In this document: piece by piece, positions 25,224 through 33,696 of the stretch
Position numbering within the stretch: position 1 is the stretch's first letter
Layout: each line of letters opens with the position of its first letter
Assembly: GCA_019359505.1 (NCBI GenBank)
Contig: JAHHHD010000017.1
Span: forward strand, 1 to 64,000
Source: Drouetiella hepatica Uher 2000/2452
GTDB taxonomy: Bacteria; Cyanobacteriota; Cyanobacteriia; Elainellales; Elainellaceae
Length of the DNA: 64,000 nt
Direction: 5' to 3'
Translations under genes and position numbers: made by a program
Notes under the pieces: generated by a model
The model's input: only the letters and a program-made list of their open reading frames with translations
Databases searched by the model: none
Told to the model about the DNA's origin: nothing

Positions 25224-25259
25224 GTGACATTCAATTCCAATGGTTATGGCAGCGGATAG
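25224..25259 (+). other. 11-codon open frame with a strong ribosome-binding site
   Basis: GTG at 25224 is preceded at 7-nt spacing by AAAGGAG, the best Shine-Dalgarno in the gap, and encodes MTFNSNGYGSG before TAG. It may be the stub of a lost gene (a premature stop after the first 11 codons) or a leader peptide. Weak evidence for any function. Confidence 0.3.
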
Positions 25260-25390
25260 TAACGACTTCATGACTAGGCTGATAAATCGTAAAATATCAT
25301 TTGCGATACTCCCGGCAAAGCATATTTAGGTATAACCGTCCCATCCGAGCTATCCATCAATCTTCAGTCGATCGCAAAGCTTACACTCGA

Positions 25391-25465
25391 TTCCCCCAAC
25401 CCTCTTAAAAAGGGAGCTTCAGGACTTAATATCCCGCTTAAAAAGGGGGATTTGGGGGCAGACAC
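25391..25465. repeat. polyC/polyG flanked repeat of cyanobacterial type
   Basis: Contains TTCCCCCAACCCTCTTAAAA and, about 45 bp later, CTTAAAAAGGGGGATTTGGG, i.e. inverted blocks of the common cyanobacterial TTAAAAAGGGGGATTTGGGGG repeat. The remainder of 24898-25744 shows no protein gene that I can support. Confidence 0.55.
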
Positions 25466-25744
25466 GAGTATTTTCTAGCGTGAGCATTGGTTTGAGATCT
25501 ACTGATCTCAGCCAAAGCTTACCTCAGAGAATTTGAGCTTTCAAAACAGAGCTACAATTCTCATTTTTTCAGGATCTGACTTTCTCTGACAATTGCAGGC
25601 TTGACTCAGGACTTTTTCAGACCGACTTTTTTGAATTCAAAACTTACCTTGATGTCATAGCCAAAGCGGTGAGGAACAGCTCCAATCCAGTCAGGCTAGA
25701 TCAATAAAGTTCATTTACGTCACTGGAAACAAAGGAGACCTGTT

Positions 25745-26551
25745 ATGGCTAATGTTATTCTCTCGTTACGCGACGATGTTTTCACAGATTCCGATGGCAG
25801 CAACGTCATTCGCGCCCTAGCTGGAGATGATTTTGTGCGGGCTAGAGGAGGTAATGATGAAATTCGCGGAGGCTTCGGCAAAGACCTCCTCCATGGCGAT
25901 GATGGCGAAGACCGTGTGTATGGCGAGGAAGGAGACGATAAAGTCTACGGCGAGGCAGGCAACGACAAGCTTTACGGTGGAATTGGCGATGATCTGCTGA
26001 AAGGCGGCGATGACAACGACCTGCTGAAAGGCGAATTAGGAAATGACAGACTTTACGGCGATGCTGGAAACGATATCTTGGACGGTGGGGCAGGCAGCGA
26101 CAAACTCTACGGTGGTACTGGGAATGACACGCTGATTGGCGGCAGTATCGGCAGCACCGATGAACTCTACGGCGGGGCTGGAGATGACTTGCTGCGATCG
26201 GTAGGCGTGGGCACTGTATTGCTCAACGGCTTTGGAGGTGGCGTGGGCAACGAGCGAGATATTCTGGAGGGCGGCGCATCGTCAGACACCTTTATCTTGG
26301 GCGTGAAGAATAACAAATACTACGATGGTCCCGGCTCAGGCTTGGCAGAGATCCGCAATTTCAACAAAGTTTTAGATAAGGTACAGCTTTCAGGGCGTGA
26401 AGTGGACTACAGCCTCAGCAAAGAAAACTTTGGCCTAGGTTCAAGCGCCAACGACACGGTGCTGCGGCTGGCAGGAACACAGGACGTAATCGCCGTCTTT
26501 GTAGACACGGATGGGTTGGCGCTCAATGCTGGCTACGTCAAATTTGTTTAA
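25745..26551 (+). CDS. RTX-type calcium-binding repeat protein
   Basis: A 268-residue protein. After a short leader ([20 protein letters not shown]) come about 14 nonapeptide RTX repeats of the form GGxGxDxLxG (residues about 30-160, e.g. [20 protein letters not shown]) that bind Ca in a parallel beta-roll. A C-terminal domain of about 100 residues follows, with [27 protein letters not shown] and [18 protein letters not shown]; this is the usual RTX tail that ends in an aliphatic stretch and serves type I secretion. AAAGGAGA precedes the ATG by about 7 nt. No enzyme domain is present. Possibly a sheath or matrix component; the role is not known. Confidence 0.9.
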   Translation: MANVILSLRDDVFTDSDGSNVIRALAGDDFVRARGGNDEIRGGFGKDLLHGDDGEDRVYGEEGDDKVYGEAGNDKLYGGIGDDLLKGGDDNDLLKGELGNDRLYGDAGNDILDGGAGSDKLYGGTGNDTLIGGSIGSTDELYGGAGDDLLRSVGVGTVLLNGFGGGVGNERDILEGGASSDTFILGVKNNKYYDGPGSGLAEIRNFNKVLDKVQLSGREVDYSLSKENFGLGSSANDTVLRLAGTQDVIAVFVDTDGLALNAGYVKFV

Positions 26552-26566
26552 CCCTCTGTTTTGAGC

Positions 26567-26609
26567 TTGAATGTTGAAAGGGCTGCTGAGCGATCTTTTC
26601 AACATTCAA
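26567..26609. terminator. bidirectional hairpin between convergent genes
   Basis: Arms TTGAATGTTGAAAG (26567-26580) and CTTTTCAACATTCAA (26595-26609, one bulged T) lie between the RTX gene and the convergent ferredoxin-like gene, the expected place for a shared terminator. Confidence 0.6.
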
Positions 26610-26622
26610 ACCATATTCTCAC

Positions 26623-27267
26623 CTAGGCTGTTTGAGATTCGATCGCTCCCGCAAAATGCCGATCGACCAAAGCTGAAACCTCATCAGGGCGCACCCGGCT
26701 GTAGCGAGTTTTGTCAGGCATCACCACATTGGCTCCCTCTTTGCAGCGCTTCATACAGCCCGTTGCCTTGATGGTGACTGGCAATCCGCGATCGCTCAAT
26801 TCAGCTTGCAGGGCTTTAGCAACTTCACGGCTACCGCGTTTGCAGCAATCCGATTTTTGGCACATCAAGATACAGGCAGAGGGAGAGGCAATTTGAGGCG
26901 CAGGAGCAATCTCAAAACTGGTCATGGGATAGAGATTGCTGGGCAGGGTTGTCTCATAGGGCATTTCTTTCGGAATTGCCGCAGTCACCTGATAAGCCTT
27001 GAGTTTCACTATTCCAGGCTTAGAGCTAAATTTTTGGCAACCCTGCACCTGAATCCAGTCACCGGGCGTGAGATCTCGGTAGAGAGACGATCGCAGCTCT
27101 TTAGCAAGCTTGATCTGCTGCTCTCCAGTGGCGGTGGCAATGCGAAGATACTTCAGCTTGTAGCTACCTGGTTCTGCCGCAAAGCCAAGAAATCTGCCTT
27201 CTAGCTGAAAGTCTTGCTGGCGGTCTTGTTGAGAAGCAAGGATGCGATCGTAGTTCAATTTGCTCAT
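26623..27267 (-). CDS. thioredoxin-like (2Fe-2S) ferredoxin domain protein
   Basis: A 214-residue two-part protein. Residues 1 to about 115 form a beta-rich domain (FQLEGRFLGFAAEPGSYKLKYLRI...LTPGDWIQVQGCQKF), possibly an OB fold. From about residue 130 there is a thioredoxin-like [2Fe-2S] domain with the cysteines ILMCQKSDCCKRGS and ATGCMKRCKEGANVVMPD, the pattern of the NuoE/clostridial-type ferredoxins. This combination is seen in cyanobacteria but its redox partner is not established. The ligand spacing C-x4-C-C ... C-x3-C appears intact. Confidence 0.85.
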   Translation of the reverse strand: MSKLNYDRILASQQDRQQDFQLEGRFLGFAAEPGSYKLKYLRIATATGEQQIKLAKELRSSLYRDLTPGDWIQVQGCQKFSSKPGIVKLKAYQVTAAIPKEMPYETTLPSNLYPMTSFEIAPAPQIASPSACILMCQKSDCCKRGSREVAKALQAELSDRGLPVTIKATGCMKRCKEGANVVMPDKTRYSRVRPDEVSALVDRHFAGAIESQTA

Positions 27268-27511
27268 AGGGTTGAATAGGCTGAAGTGAATAGACTTAAG
27301 GAGGATTTTTAACTACAGGGAATCCAAGTTGTTTTTAGTTAACAAGTTGTTTCTAGTTAATAGGGTTGAACCCGTACAGTATTAAAGCTATGTTGACGCA
27401 GGTGCCAGCCCTGCTATTGAGAAATAAAATCAATAAGAAGTTAATCTTAGCATAGTCTGAAGTGAGTGTATTTGACAACTATTTTCATTAGGCTTTCATT
27501 AAGCAAGACCT

Positions 27512-27690
27512 GAATTCAGGCTCATACCAATTTGAATTGGAACCACGACACCCGGTACGGGCTTGGCAATGCCAAGCCCCTTCTGAGGTTCGATGTGCCC
27601 CACAAATTCGCTTAAATTGGTATGGGAATTCAGGCTCAGAATTCAGGCTCAGAATTCAGGCTCAGAATTCAGGCTCAGAATTCAGGCTCA
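27512..27690. repeat. 13-bp tandem repeat array split by a MITE-like insertion
   Basis: Five exact copies of GAATTCAGGCTCA run from 27626 to 27690, and a sixth lies alone at 27512-27524. The material between (27523-27624) is a separate element with its own terminal inverted repeats, so the array looks interrupted. The distal copies encode the last nine residues of the minus-strand gene at 27662. Confidence 0.85.
27523..27624. mobile_element. MITE-like element with 11-bp terminal inverted repeats
   Basis: Ends CATACCAATTT (27523-27533) and AAATTGGTATG (27614-27624) are perfect inverted repeats. Inside is GGGCTTGGC-AAT-GCCAAGCCC (27559-27579), the same AAT-loop palindrome type as in the RAYT gene. 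No coding capacity. Confidence 0.7.
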
Positions 27691-28135
27691 GAATCTCAGG
27701 GAAATCTAGCTCGCCTGAGTCGGGATTTATCTTCTGCTGATTGAGGAAATCCACTAAATCTTGCACAGTAGAGAGGCAAGAGAAATCTAGCCGATCGCCC
27801 ATATCTACACCAAAGCAGCCGTGAAAATCTTCGCAGAGACTCTGCTCCCAGTCAAACCAGCAAACCTCTGTCCACTGCAAATCTTCCTCTAGTCGATCGC
27901 TCGGCAAAACTCTGCTCAGATCTAGCCCAGAATATTGCCCCAAATGTTGGTAGGCAAATAGGGCAATAGCGTAGGTAACACCCTGCGCTTTATAGTGTGC
28001 TTCAAACCATTCATCCTGGCTCAGCGCAGGGCGATCGGACAGCGATCGATTGACCCGTCGCCGCACCCTAAAGTCTGGACGCAGAGCGTTATAAGTCCAA
28101 AGGCTAGAGAGAAAATTTTTGAGCCTATGCCACAT
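27662..28135 (-). CDS. conserved-type hypothetical protein
   Basis: A 157-residue soluble protein with a basic N-terminal region (MWHRLKNFLSSLWTYNALRPDFRVRRRVNR), a middle segment SLSDRPALSQDEWFEAHYKAQGVTYAIALFAYQHL and an acidic C-terminal half (SDRLEEDLQWTEVCWFDWEQSLCEDFHGCFGVDMGD) that loosely resembles an acyl-carrier-like helical bundle. I do not recognise a family. The last nine residues and the stop codon are encoded by the 13-bp tandem array, so the original carboxyl terminus may have been different. Confidence 0.72.
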   Translation of the reverse strand: MWHRLKNFLSSLWTYNALRPDFRVRRRVNRSLSDRPALSQDEWFEAHYKAQGVTYAIALFAYQHLGQYSGLDLSRVLPSDRLEEDLQWTEVCWFDWEQSLCEDFHGCFGVDMGDRLDFSCLSTVQDLVDFLNQQKINPDSGELDFPEILSLNSEPEF

Positions 28136-28229
28136 AAACCACTGAAGAGGTTGCGACTCGGAGCCTGATGACTGAGCCTTTTCTTCAGTATTCCCAGCCT
28201 ATAGATAATTCTCATATGAATTGGCGAGA

Positions 28230-29573
28230 TCAGCCGCAGATCTGCCGCAGCGTTGCCGTGAAATCTGGATAGGACACAGCGGCAGCTTCGGCGCGGTGAA
28301 TGGTAGTCGCGCCTTGGGCATTGAGGGCAGCGATCGCCAAACTCATGGCAATCCGGTGATCAGTATGGCTATCGACTGCTGCGCCAATGAGGGGCTTGCC
28401 GCCCGTAATTTCCAATCCGTCGGGCAGTTCCGTGATTGCAGCTCCCATGTGGCTAAGCTGAGTTGCCATGACGCTAAGACGATCGCTCTCCTTGACGCGA
28501 AGCTCAGCCGCATCCCGAATAACGGTGGTGCCTTGGGCGAAGGCGGCGGCGACAGCAAGGATAGGAATTTCATCAATTAGGCGCGGGATCAAGTCCCCGG
28601 CGATCGTGCAGCCTTTGAGGGCGCTATGCCGCACGCGCAAATCGGCAACAGGTTCTCCAGCAACGTCACGGGGGTTCAGCAATGTTACGTCTGCCTCCAT
28701 AGCCGCCAGCGCCTCTAAAACGCCCGTGCGGGTGGGATTTACACCAACATTGAGAATCGTCAGATCTGAGCCAGGAACGATCGCCCCAGCCACTAGCCAA
28801 AACGCCGCAGAGCTGATGTCTCCCGGCACGATCACCGTCTGCCCGTGCAGCGAAGCGCCACCCGTCACCGTAGCGCTACAGGCTTCGGGATCAACTGTGA
28901 TATCTGCCCCAAATGCCCTCAGCATCCGTTCGCTGTGGTCACGGGAGAGCGCAGGTTCAGCGACCGTGGTTTTGCCCTCGGTCAATAGCCCTGCCAGCAA
29001 AATGCAGGATTTGACCTGGGCAGAGGCGATCGGCGACCGATAGTGAATCGGTTGAAGGCGACTGCCCTGAATTGCCAGAGGCGCTAAGCCCCCAGCTCTA
29101 TGCCAAATCTGTGCGCCCATTTGCTGCAAAGGTTTGATCACCCGAAACATCGGGCGCGATCGAATGGAGGCATCCCCCGTCACCGTAAAAAAGCGATCGG
29201 GCTGGGAGGCAAGTAAGCCCAGCATGAGCCTGGTGGTCGTACCAGAATTGCCTGTATCCAGGACATTCAGAGGCTCCTGAAGCTGTCCCAAGCCGATGCC
29301 CTGCACCGTCACCCGCTCCGAATTCAGCGGCGAAATCTCGGCTCCCATAGCTCGAAAACAATCTGCCGTACTGTGGGGATCTTCCCCTAGCAGCAAACCC
29401 TGGATATGCGTCTCACCTTGGGCGATCGCCCCCAGCATCAGCGCCCGATGGGAAATCGACTTATCTCCAGGAATTTTGATCGATCCCTGCAAAGTCAGCC
29501 CGTCTGGGGATGGCTCAATTGTGAGGGAATGATGGGTTTCAGTAGAATTCAGGGTGATGATGGAGCTTGGCAT
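28230..29573 (-). CDS. aroA: 3-phosphoshikimate 1-carboxyvinyltransferase (EPSP synthase)
   Basis: A 447-residue EPSP synthase of the shikimate pathway, joining shikimate-3-phosphate and phosphoenolpyruvate. Conserved blocks are visible: [20 protein letters not shown], the PEP loop [18 protein letters not shown] (class II-like spacing), [47 protein letters not shown], and near the end [27 protein letters not shown] and [17 protein letters not shown]. Start ATG at 29573, length normal for the family. Confidence 0.98.
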   Translation of the reverse strand: MPSSIITLNSTETHHSLTIEPSPDGLTLQGSIKIPGDKSISHRALMLGAIAQGETHIQGLLLGEDPHSTADCFRAMGAEISPLNSERVTVQGIGLGQLQEPLNVLDTGNSGTTTRLMLGLLASQPDRFFTVTGDASIRSRPMFRVIKPLQQMGAQIWHRAGGLAPLAIQGSRLQPIHYRSPIASAQVKSCILLAGLLTEGKTTVAEPALSRDHSERMLRAFGADITVDPEACSATVTGGASLHGQTVIVPGDISSAAFWLVAGAIVPGSDLTILNVGVNPTRTGVLEALAAMEADVTLLNPRDVAGEPVADLRVRHSALKGCTIAGDLIPRLIDEIPILAVAAAFAQGTTVIRDAAELRVKESDRLSVMATQLSHMGAAITELPDGLEITGGKPLIGAAVDSHTDHRIAMSLAIAALNAQGATTIHRAEAAAVSYPDFTATLRQICG

Positions 29574-29704
29574 TGGGATAAACTGTCTAGGGAGATTGAA
29601 GCCAATTGCGCTGAACTAATGACACAGGCAGCGATCGCTAAGGCAAAATCACTTGTATCAAATACTTAATATAAGCATGGCGCTAGCCATCCTACCGTTT
29701 TTCT

Positions 29705-30232
29705 GTGCTTACTCAACATCACAAATCTGTTTGCCTGTCTTTCTCATCTTTTGACCTGCCGATCGGGTCAACTTTAGAAACCAGCGCCACTCTTTATCAA
29801 AAAGATGTCGATCGCTTTCACATCTTGCTCACTGAGCCTTTGGTGGAAGATACTCAGCCATTAGCCCAGCAAATTGCAGCCTGGGAAGCAGCACTCAGCG
29901 GCAGCCCTGCCACCCCGCGCTTGCTCTGGCTAGAAATTTCGCCCTATCGCGTCACGATGACCATGCAGGGCAACGGCAAGTTTAGCTATCGGCACTTTTG
30001 GGAACAGGGCGTGTATGGCGTGAGCCGCTACTGGCTTCAAACAGAAACCCCTCAGGCAGGGGCAATGAGCAGCAGCGGACAAGTTCGATTGCGAAACTAC
30101 ACTCGTAGCTTGATATTGCGACAAAGTAAGATGCCAGACCATCTACCAGAGCATCTGCGAATTGAATACGAGCTATGGTCAGACAAATTGCAGCTCGGTC
30201 AATATGTGATGAATTTAGAGATTCGGCACTGA
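29705..30232 (+). CDS. conserved-type hypothetical protein
   Basis: A 175-residue protein from a GTG at 29705; no Shine-Dalgarno is obvious. It appears all-beta, with alternating patterns such as RLLWLEISPYRVTMTMQGNGKFSYRHFWEQGVYGVSRYWLQTE and a C-terminal LRIEYELWSDKLQLGQYVMNLEIRH strand pair. It has no signal peptide or membrane segment. It stands alone between divergent aroA and convergent sasA. No family is recognised, but sequence composition is that of a real gene. Confidence 0.7.
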   Translation: MLTQHHKSVCLSFSSFDLPIGSTLETSATLYQKDVDRFHILLTEPLVEDTQPLAQQIAAWEAALSGSPATPRLLWLEISPYRVTMTMQGNGKFSYRHFWEQGVYGVSRYWLQTETPQAGAMSSSGQVRLRNYTRSLILRQSKMPDHLPEHLRIEYELWSDKLQLGQYVMNLEIRH

Positions 30233-30239
30233 GGTTATG

Positions 30240-30316
30240 AGGCAGACATTTCTTGAGCGCTGCACGAAGCGCCCCACTAAAAATGTCCCTGTCCTAACCG
30301 CCCTGGCAGTTGCCAT
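30240..30316 (-). mobile_element. degenerate family A MITE-like element, inverted orientation
   Basis: The right part, AAATGTCCCTGTCCTAACCG then CCCTGGCAGTTGCCAT, matches the reverse complement of the left end of the family A copies with a few changes, and GAAGCGCCCCAC matches their core. The other arm is decayed, so this looks like an old copy. Confidence 0.65.
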
Positions 30317-30349
30317 ATCTCCCCCATTTAGACTTTAAAACTGTATGAG

Positions 30350-31540
30350 TTATGTGAGCAGGCTGTTCCGAAACACAGGCAGCGTGAAGTGGAAGTTGCT
30401 GCCCTGATTGGGCTGCGAATCTACCCAGATTTGCCCATAGTGTGCCTGCACAACCCGCCGACAGAGCGCCAACCCAATTCCATAGCCGTCCTTGGCTTCA
30501 TCCCGCTTTAGCCGAAAGCGATCTTCAAAAATACGCTGCTGATTCTCTAGCGGAATGCCAGGTCCATTATCAGAAATGCTAACCTGCACTTTCTGGGTTG
30601 TGCGATGCAGCGTGGCGACCTGGATCACGCCGTTTTCTGGCGTGTATTTGATGGCGTTATCCAATAAATTGATGATGACCTGCTGAACACGCTCTGGATC
30701 AGCATAAACCTTGGGCAAATCGGACGGGAGGTCTGTGCAAATCTGCTGAGATTTAACCTGAAATTGGTCTTGTAGACGATCGACAATTTCCGCACAAAGG
30801 CTCACTAAATCAAGCTCTTGAGGATGAATCCGGATCTCAGCACTGCGTTCTTTAGCGGCTTGAAGGATATCGGTAATCATCCGATCGATCGCTTTAGTCT
30901 GCGTCCGAGCATGGCGCAGCAGCTGGGCAATCAGCTTGGGATTGAGCCGCGATCGCACCTCCTCGTCAGTAGTAGCGTTGCCCATTTCCAGGGTTTCTAG
31001 CGCCATAGACACGGCAGTGAGCGGATTGCGCAGGTCATGAGCCAGCATCGCCATCAGATTGTCTTTGAACTGGAGCTGAGCCAGCATTGCCTCTTTTTCC
31101 TTTTGTAGCCGAAATATTTCATCCGATAGCTGAATTAGCTCTGCGGTACGGGTTACGGACTGAATCTGTTCGTTAGCAGAGGCAAGTTTAGCCGCTTCAG
31201 GATCGCGATCGGCTTTGCTAAGATATTCTTCGACCGATCGCTGCCACCGAGGCAGCCAGTTTTCGAGTTGAGCCACCAAATTGCTGCCAGCCAAGGTTTG
31301 CCGGGGCACAGGATGAACCTTAATTAAGGAAGGCGTTGCCACCAGCCGAAACTGCTCTGCCAGATGCGGCTGCTCAGTCACATCAACGATTTGCAGCGTA
31401 TGCCCATACTCAGGGCTAAGCTCTTTCAAGCAATTGCGAATTTGCCGAATCCTCTCATTTGAGCTGGGGCGTTTGTCAACAAACAGCACAAGCTGAAGGG
31501 GAGCCTCGGTCGCCAAAATCTGGTCTTGTGATGCCTCCAT
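30350..31540 (-). CDS. sasA: circadian-clock histidine kinase SasA
   Basis: About 396 residues from ATG 31540 (an ATG at 31555 would add five). The N-terminal 100 residues are a KaiB-like thioredoxin-fold sensor (LQLVLFVDKRPSSNERIRQI, LAEQFRLVATPSLIKVHP) that binds the KaiC ring. A coiled coil leads to the dimerisation domain with the phospho-accepting His in MLAHDLRNPLTAVSMALETLE, and the ATPase domain has VIINLLDNAIKYTPENG, ISDNGPGIPLE and KDGYGIGLALCRRVVQAHYG. SasA passes phosphate to RpaA to drive clock-controlled transcription. kaiABC and rpaA are not in the window. Confidence 0.96.
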   Translation of the reverse strand: MEASQDQILATEAPLQLVLFVDKRPSSNERIRQIRNCLKELSPEYGHTLQIVDVTEQPHLAEQFRLVATPSLIKVHPVPRQTLAGSNLVAQLENWLPRWQRSVEEYLSKADRDPEAAKLASANEQIQSVTRTAELIQLSDEIFRLQKEKEAMLAQLQFKDNLMAMLAHDLRNPLTAVSMALETLEMGNATTDEEVRSRLNPKLIAQLLRHARTQTKAIDRMITDILQAAKERSAEIRIHPQELDLVSLCAEIVDRLQDQFQVKSQQICTDLPSDLPKVYADPERVQQVIINLLDNAIKYTPENGVIQVATLHRTTQKVQVSISDNGPGIPLENQQRIFEDRFRLKRDEAKDGYGIGLALCRRVVQAHYGQIWVDSQPNQGSNFHFTLPVFRNSLLT

Positions 31541-31741
31541 GTGAAGTGGATTCATGAATTGCAGGATAAAGGCTGGAACTGAGGCTATGACTGTGGTTCT
31601 ACCGACGGCACGACAGCAACTAGATTTCTTAATTATTTTGACAGATTCATTAGTAGATTAGCGTGTTTTGGCTCTGAACAACTTCGGCTTAAACGCAGAT
31701 CAAAGATTTCTCTTTCCACTAAAAATTTGGGTAGTCCTCAA

Positions 31742-31798
31742 CAGGTCATGATTTTTTGTGGTGGGGGCTTCGCCCCCACCACAAAAAATCATGACCTG
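31742..31798. repeat. perfect palindrome, 27-bp arms, TTC loop
   Basis: The longest perfect palindrome seen here: 27-bp arms beginning CAGGTCATGATTTTTTGTGG around a TTC loop. It lies in the 453-bp gap between divergent sasA and the glycosyltransferase gene. A/T-rich flanks and a GC core repeat the plan of the other trinucleotide-loop palindromes. Nothing else is supported in 31541-31993. Confidence 0.85.
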
Positions 31799-31993
31799 AA
31801 TACCGTTAGAAATTTGCGACTACGAATCAGGGAAGCATGAAGCTTTGCAGCACCTCTCAAGTCAGTCGCCTTCAGCTCAATATTTGTGCGAACTTATACA
31901 ACTTTCTATGACGAGAATACGAGAGCACACCCAATGAATAGAATAAGCTATGTAAAGCAATTAGGCGTTATTCAGCAGAGAGGGCAAGGGGCA

Positions 31994-33181
31994 ATGAAAA
32001 TTCTGGCAATGGCTTGGGAATTTCCACCGCGTATTGTGGGTGGAATTGCGCGCCATGTTTCAGAGCTTTACCCCGAAATGGTCAAACTTGGGCATGAAAT
32101 TCACTTGCTAACCGTAGAGTTTGGTCAAGCTCCCCACTATGAAGTGGTGGATGGAGTCCATGTCCACCGCGTTGCTGTCACGGGCGGCGACGATTTTTTT
32201 CACTGGGTTGCCAACATGAACCAGAGCATGGGGCAGCACGGCGGCAAAATGCTGGCGGAAGAAGGGGCGTTTGATGTGATTCATGCCCATGACTGGCTAG
32301 TTGCCGATGCGGCGATCGCCCTGAAGCATCTGTTCAAGATTCCGCTGATTGCCACAATTCATGCCACTGAGCATGGTCGCTATAACGGCGTTCACAGCGA
32401 CACCAATCAGTACATTGATTCGAGAGAAACTCACCTCGTTGCCGAGGCGTGGCGGGTCATCGTTTGCACCAACTATATGCGTCTGGAAGTAGAGCGTGCC
32501 CTCTTCTGCCCCTGGAACAAAATTGATGTGGTCTACAACGGCATCTGTCTAGAGAAAAAACAGCCCCGCCAGGAGTTTGATCACTGGCGATTGCGCCGCA
32601 GATTTGCTGCCGATCAGGAAAAGATTGTCTACTACGTCGGTCGTCTCACCTACGAGAAAGGCGTGGATTTGCTGCTGTGCGCGGCTCCCAAGGTGCTGTG
32701 GGACATGGAGGGCAAGGCAAAGTTTGTGATCATCGGCGGCGGCAATGCTGACGGGCTAAAGCGACTCGCCTGGGATCTAGGCATCTGGCACAAGTGCTAT
32801 TTCACCGGGTTCATGTCTGAGGAAGACCTGAATCAGTTTCGCGGTATCGCCAACTGCTCAGTATTTCCCAGCCTCTACGAGCCGTTTGGCATTGTGGCGC
32901 TAGAAAGCTTCGCGGCTCGTGTGCCCGTCGTGGTGTCTGATACAGGCGGTTTGCCAGAGGTGGTACGCCACGCCAAGACAGGGATTGTCACTCGCACAGG
33001 CAGCGCTGAGTCGATCGCCTGGGGTATTCTAGAAATCCTCAAAAATCCAGACTATGCCAAGTCTTTGACTGACAATGCTTTTGATGACCTCGATCGCCGT
33101 TTTAACTGGGCAAAGCTAGCGCAGCAAACCGAGGCTGTGTATGGGCGGGTACTGCATGAACGAGCGGCAGTGGAATGGTGA
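31994..33181 (+). CDS. GT4-family glycosyltransferase (glycogen-synthase-like)
   Basis: 395 residues from ATG 31994, chosen because AGGGG lies 5 nt upstream and MKILAMAWEFPPRIVGGIARHVSEL is the natural family start; an upstream ATG at 31886 would add 36 unlikely residues. The N-terminal half holds the acceptor side (HAHDWLVADAAIALKH, ATIHATEHGRYNG) and the C-terminal half the nucleotide-sugar site: YVGRLTYEKGVDLLL, KFVIIGGG, CSVFPSLYEPFGIVALESFA, the EPFGIVALE being the GT4 E-x7-E motif. It resembles the cyanobacterial GT4 enzymes annotated near starch/glycogen synthases; the true substrate is not evident. Single gene, no operon partner downstream on the same strand before a 58-bp gap. Confidence 0.9.
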   Translation: MKILAMAWEFPPRIVGGIARHVSELYPEMVKLGHEIHLLTVEFGQAPHYEVVDGVHVHRVAVTGGDDFFHWVANMNQSMGQHGGKMLAEEGAFDVIHAHDWLVADAAIALKHLFKIPLIATIHATEHGRYNGVHSDTNQYIDSRETHLVAEAWRVIVCTNYMRLEVERALFCPWNKIDVVYNGICLEKKQPRQEFDHWRLRRRFAADQEKIVYYVGRLTYEKGVDLLLCAAPKVLWDMEGKAKFVIIGGGNADGLKRLAWDLGIWHKCYFTGFMSEEDLNQFRGIANCSVFPSLYEPFGIVALESFAARVPVVVSDTGGLPEVVRHAKTGIVTRTGSAESIAWGILEILKNPDYAKSLTDNAFDDLDRRFNWAKLAQQTEAVYGRVLHERAAVEW

Positions 33182-33239
33182 GCTTTAGCAGCAGGGCAAA
33201 TGGTAATGTGGGGCTTGTGCCAAAATTGAGGAGCGAACC

Positions 33240-33431
33240 ATCGAACCTACACCGGAGCAAGCAATCGCCTGTTTAAGAGTCTGTCAAATGCTATCTACGT
33301 CTTATCGAGACATTCAACTCTTCCGATTTGACGATCGTACAGGCATCACCTTTATTTTTGCGGGTGAAGATCTGCAAGTTAGCGTTCCCCCTAACGGACA
33401 GTGGAGTTTTTTAAATGTCACCGAACTTTGA
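33240..33431 (+). CDS. DUF6888-type small protein, apparently starting at ATC
   Basis: 63 residues: IEPTPEQAIACLRVCQMLST then YRDIQLFRFDDRTGITFIF, AGEDLQVSVPPNGQWSF. The FRFDDRTGxxFILAGED and PNGQWxF blocks are those of the DUF6888 cyanobacterial small proteins. No ATG, GTG or TTG precedes it in frame after the stop at 33204; instead GAGGAG (33228-33233) lies exactly 6 nt before ATC at 33240, where a start is expected. Either ATC is used, as in infC, or the start codon has mutated and the gene is silent; a start at the internal ATG 33288 would cut the domain. It overlaps the next gene by 17 bp, as these pairs do. Confidence 0.7.
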   Translation: MEPTPEQAIACLRVCQMLSTSYRDIQLFRFDDRTGITFIFAGEDLQVSVPPNGQWSFLNVTEL

Positions 33432-33648
33432 AGCTATGACTAGCAAGGAGCTAATTGCTTACGCATTAGCTCATCGTGAGGAAGTTGAACCTTTGCGCGT
33501 GCTGTATGAGCGGCGATCGCCCGATTCAGAGACGGTTTGGTTTAGCCCTCCGCAGAGCAAAGAAGAAGAACAGCAGCAGTTTGAACTGTTCAAAAAAATG
33601 GTGAAAGAGCGGGAAGAAAAATATAGGCGAGAGAATCCTCCAGCCTAG
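33415..33648 (+). CDS. DUF6887-type small protein
   Basis: 77 residues, MSPNFEAMTSKELIAYALAH then REEVEPLRVLYERRSPDSETVWF. The MSPNFxxMTxxELxAYxLxHR start is the DUF6887 signature; such genes follow DUF6888 genes in cyanobacteria in overlapping pairs. The tail is strongly charged (EEEQQQFELFKKMVKEREEKYRRE) and probably helical. The two-gene overlapping arrangement with very small products resembles toxin-antitoxin design, but no activity is known to me. Confidence 0.8.
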   Translation: MSPNFEAMTSKELIAYALAHREEVEPLRVLYERRSPDSETVWFSPPQSKEEEQQQFELFKKMVKEREEKYRRENPPA

Positions 33649-33696
33649 CGGATTTGGGATTCAATCTAACATCCAAAATCCAAAATCTCGAAAGTA

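Noticed and set aside
25042-25227. 61-codon plus-strand frame in the gap after hemD
   Set aside because: It has no Shine-Dalgarno, begins right after a tandem repeat and shows no domain; treated as chance.
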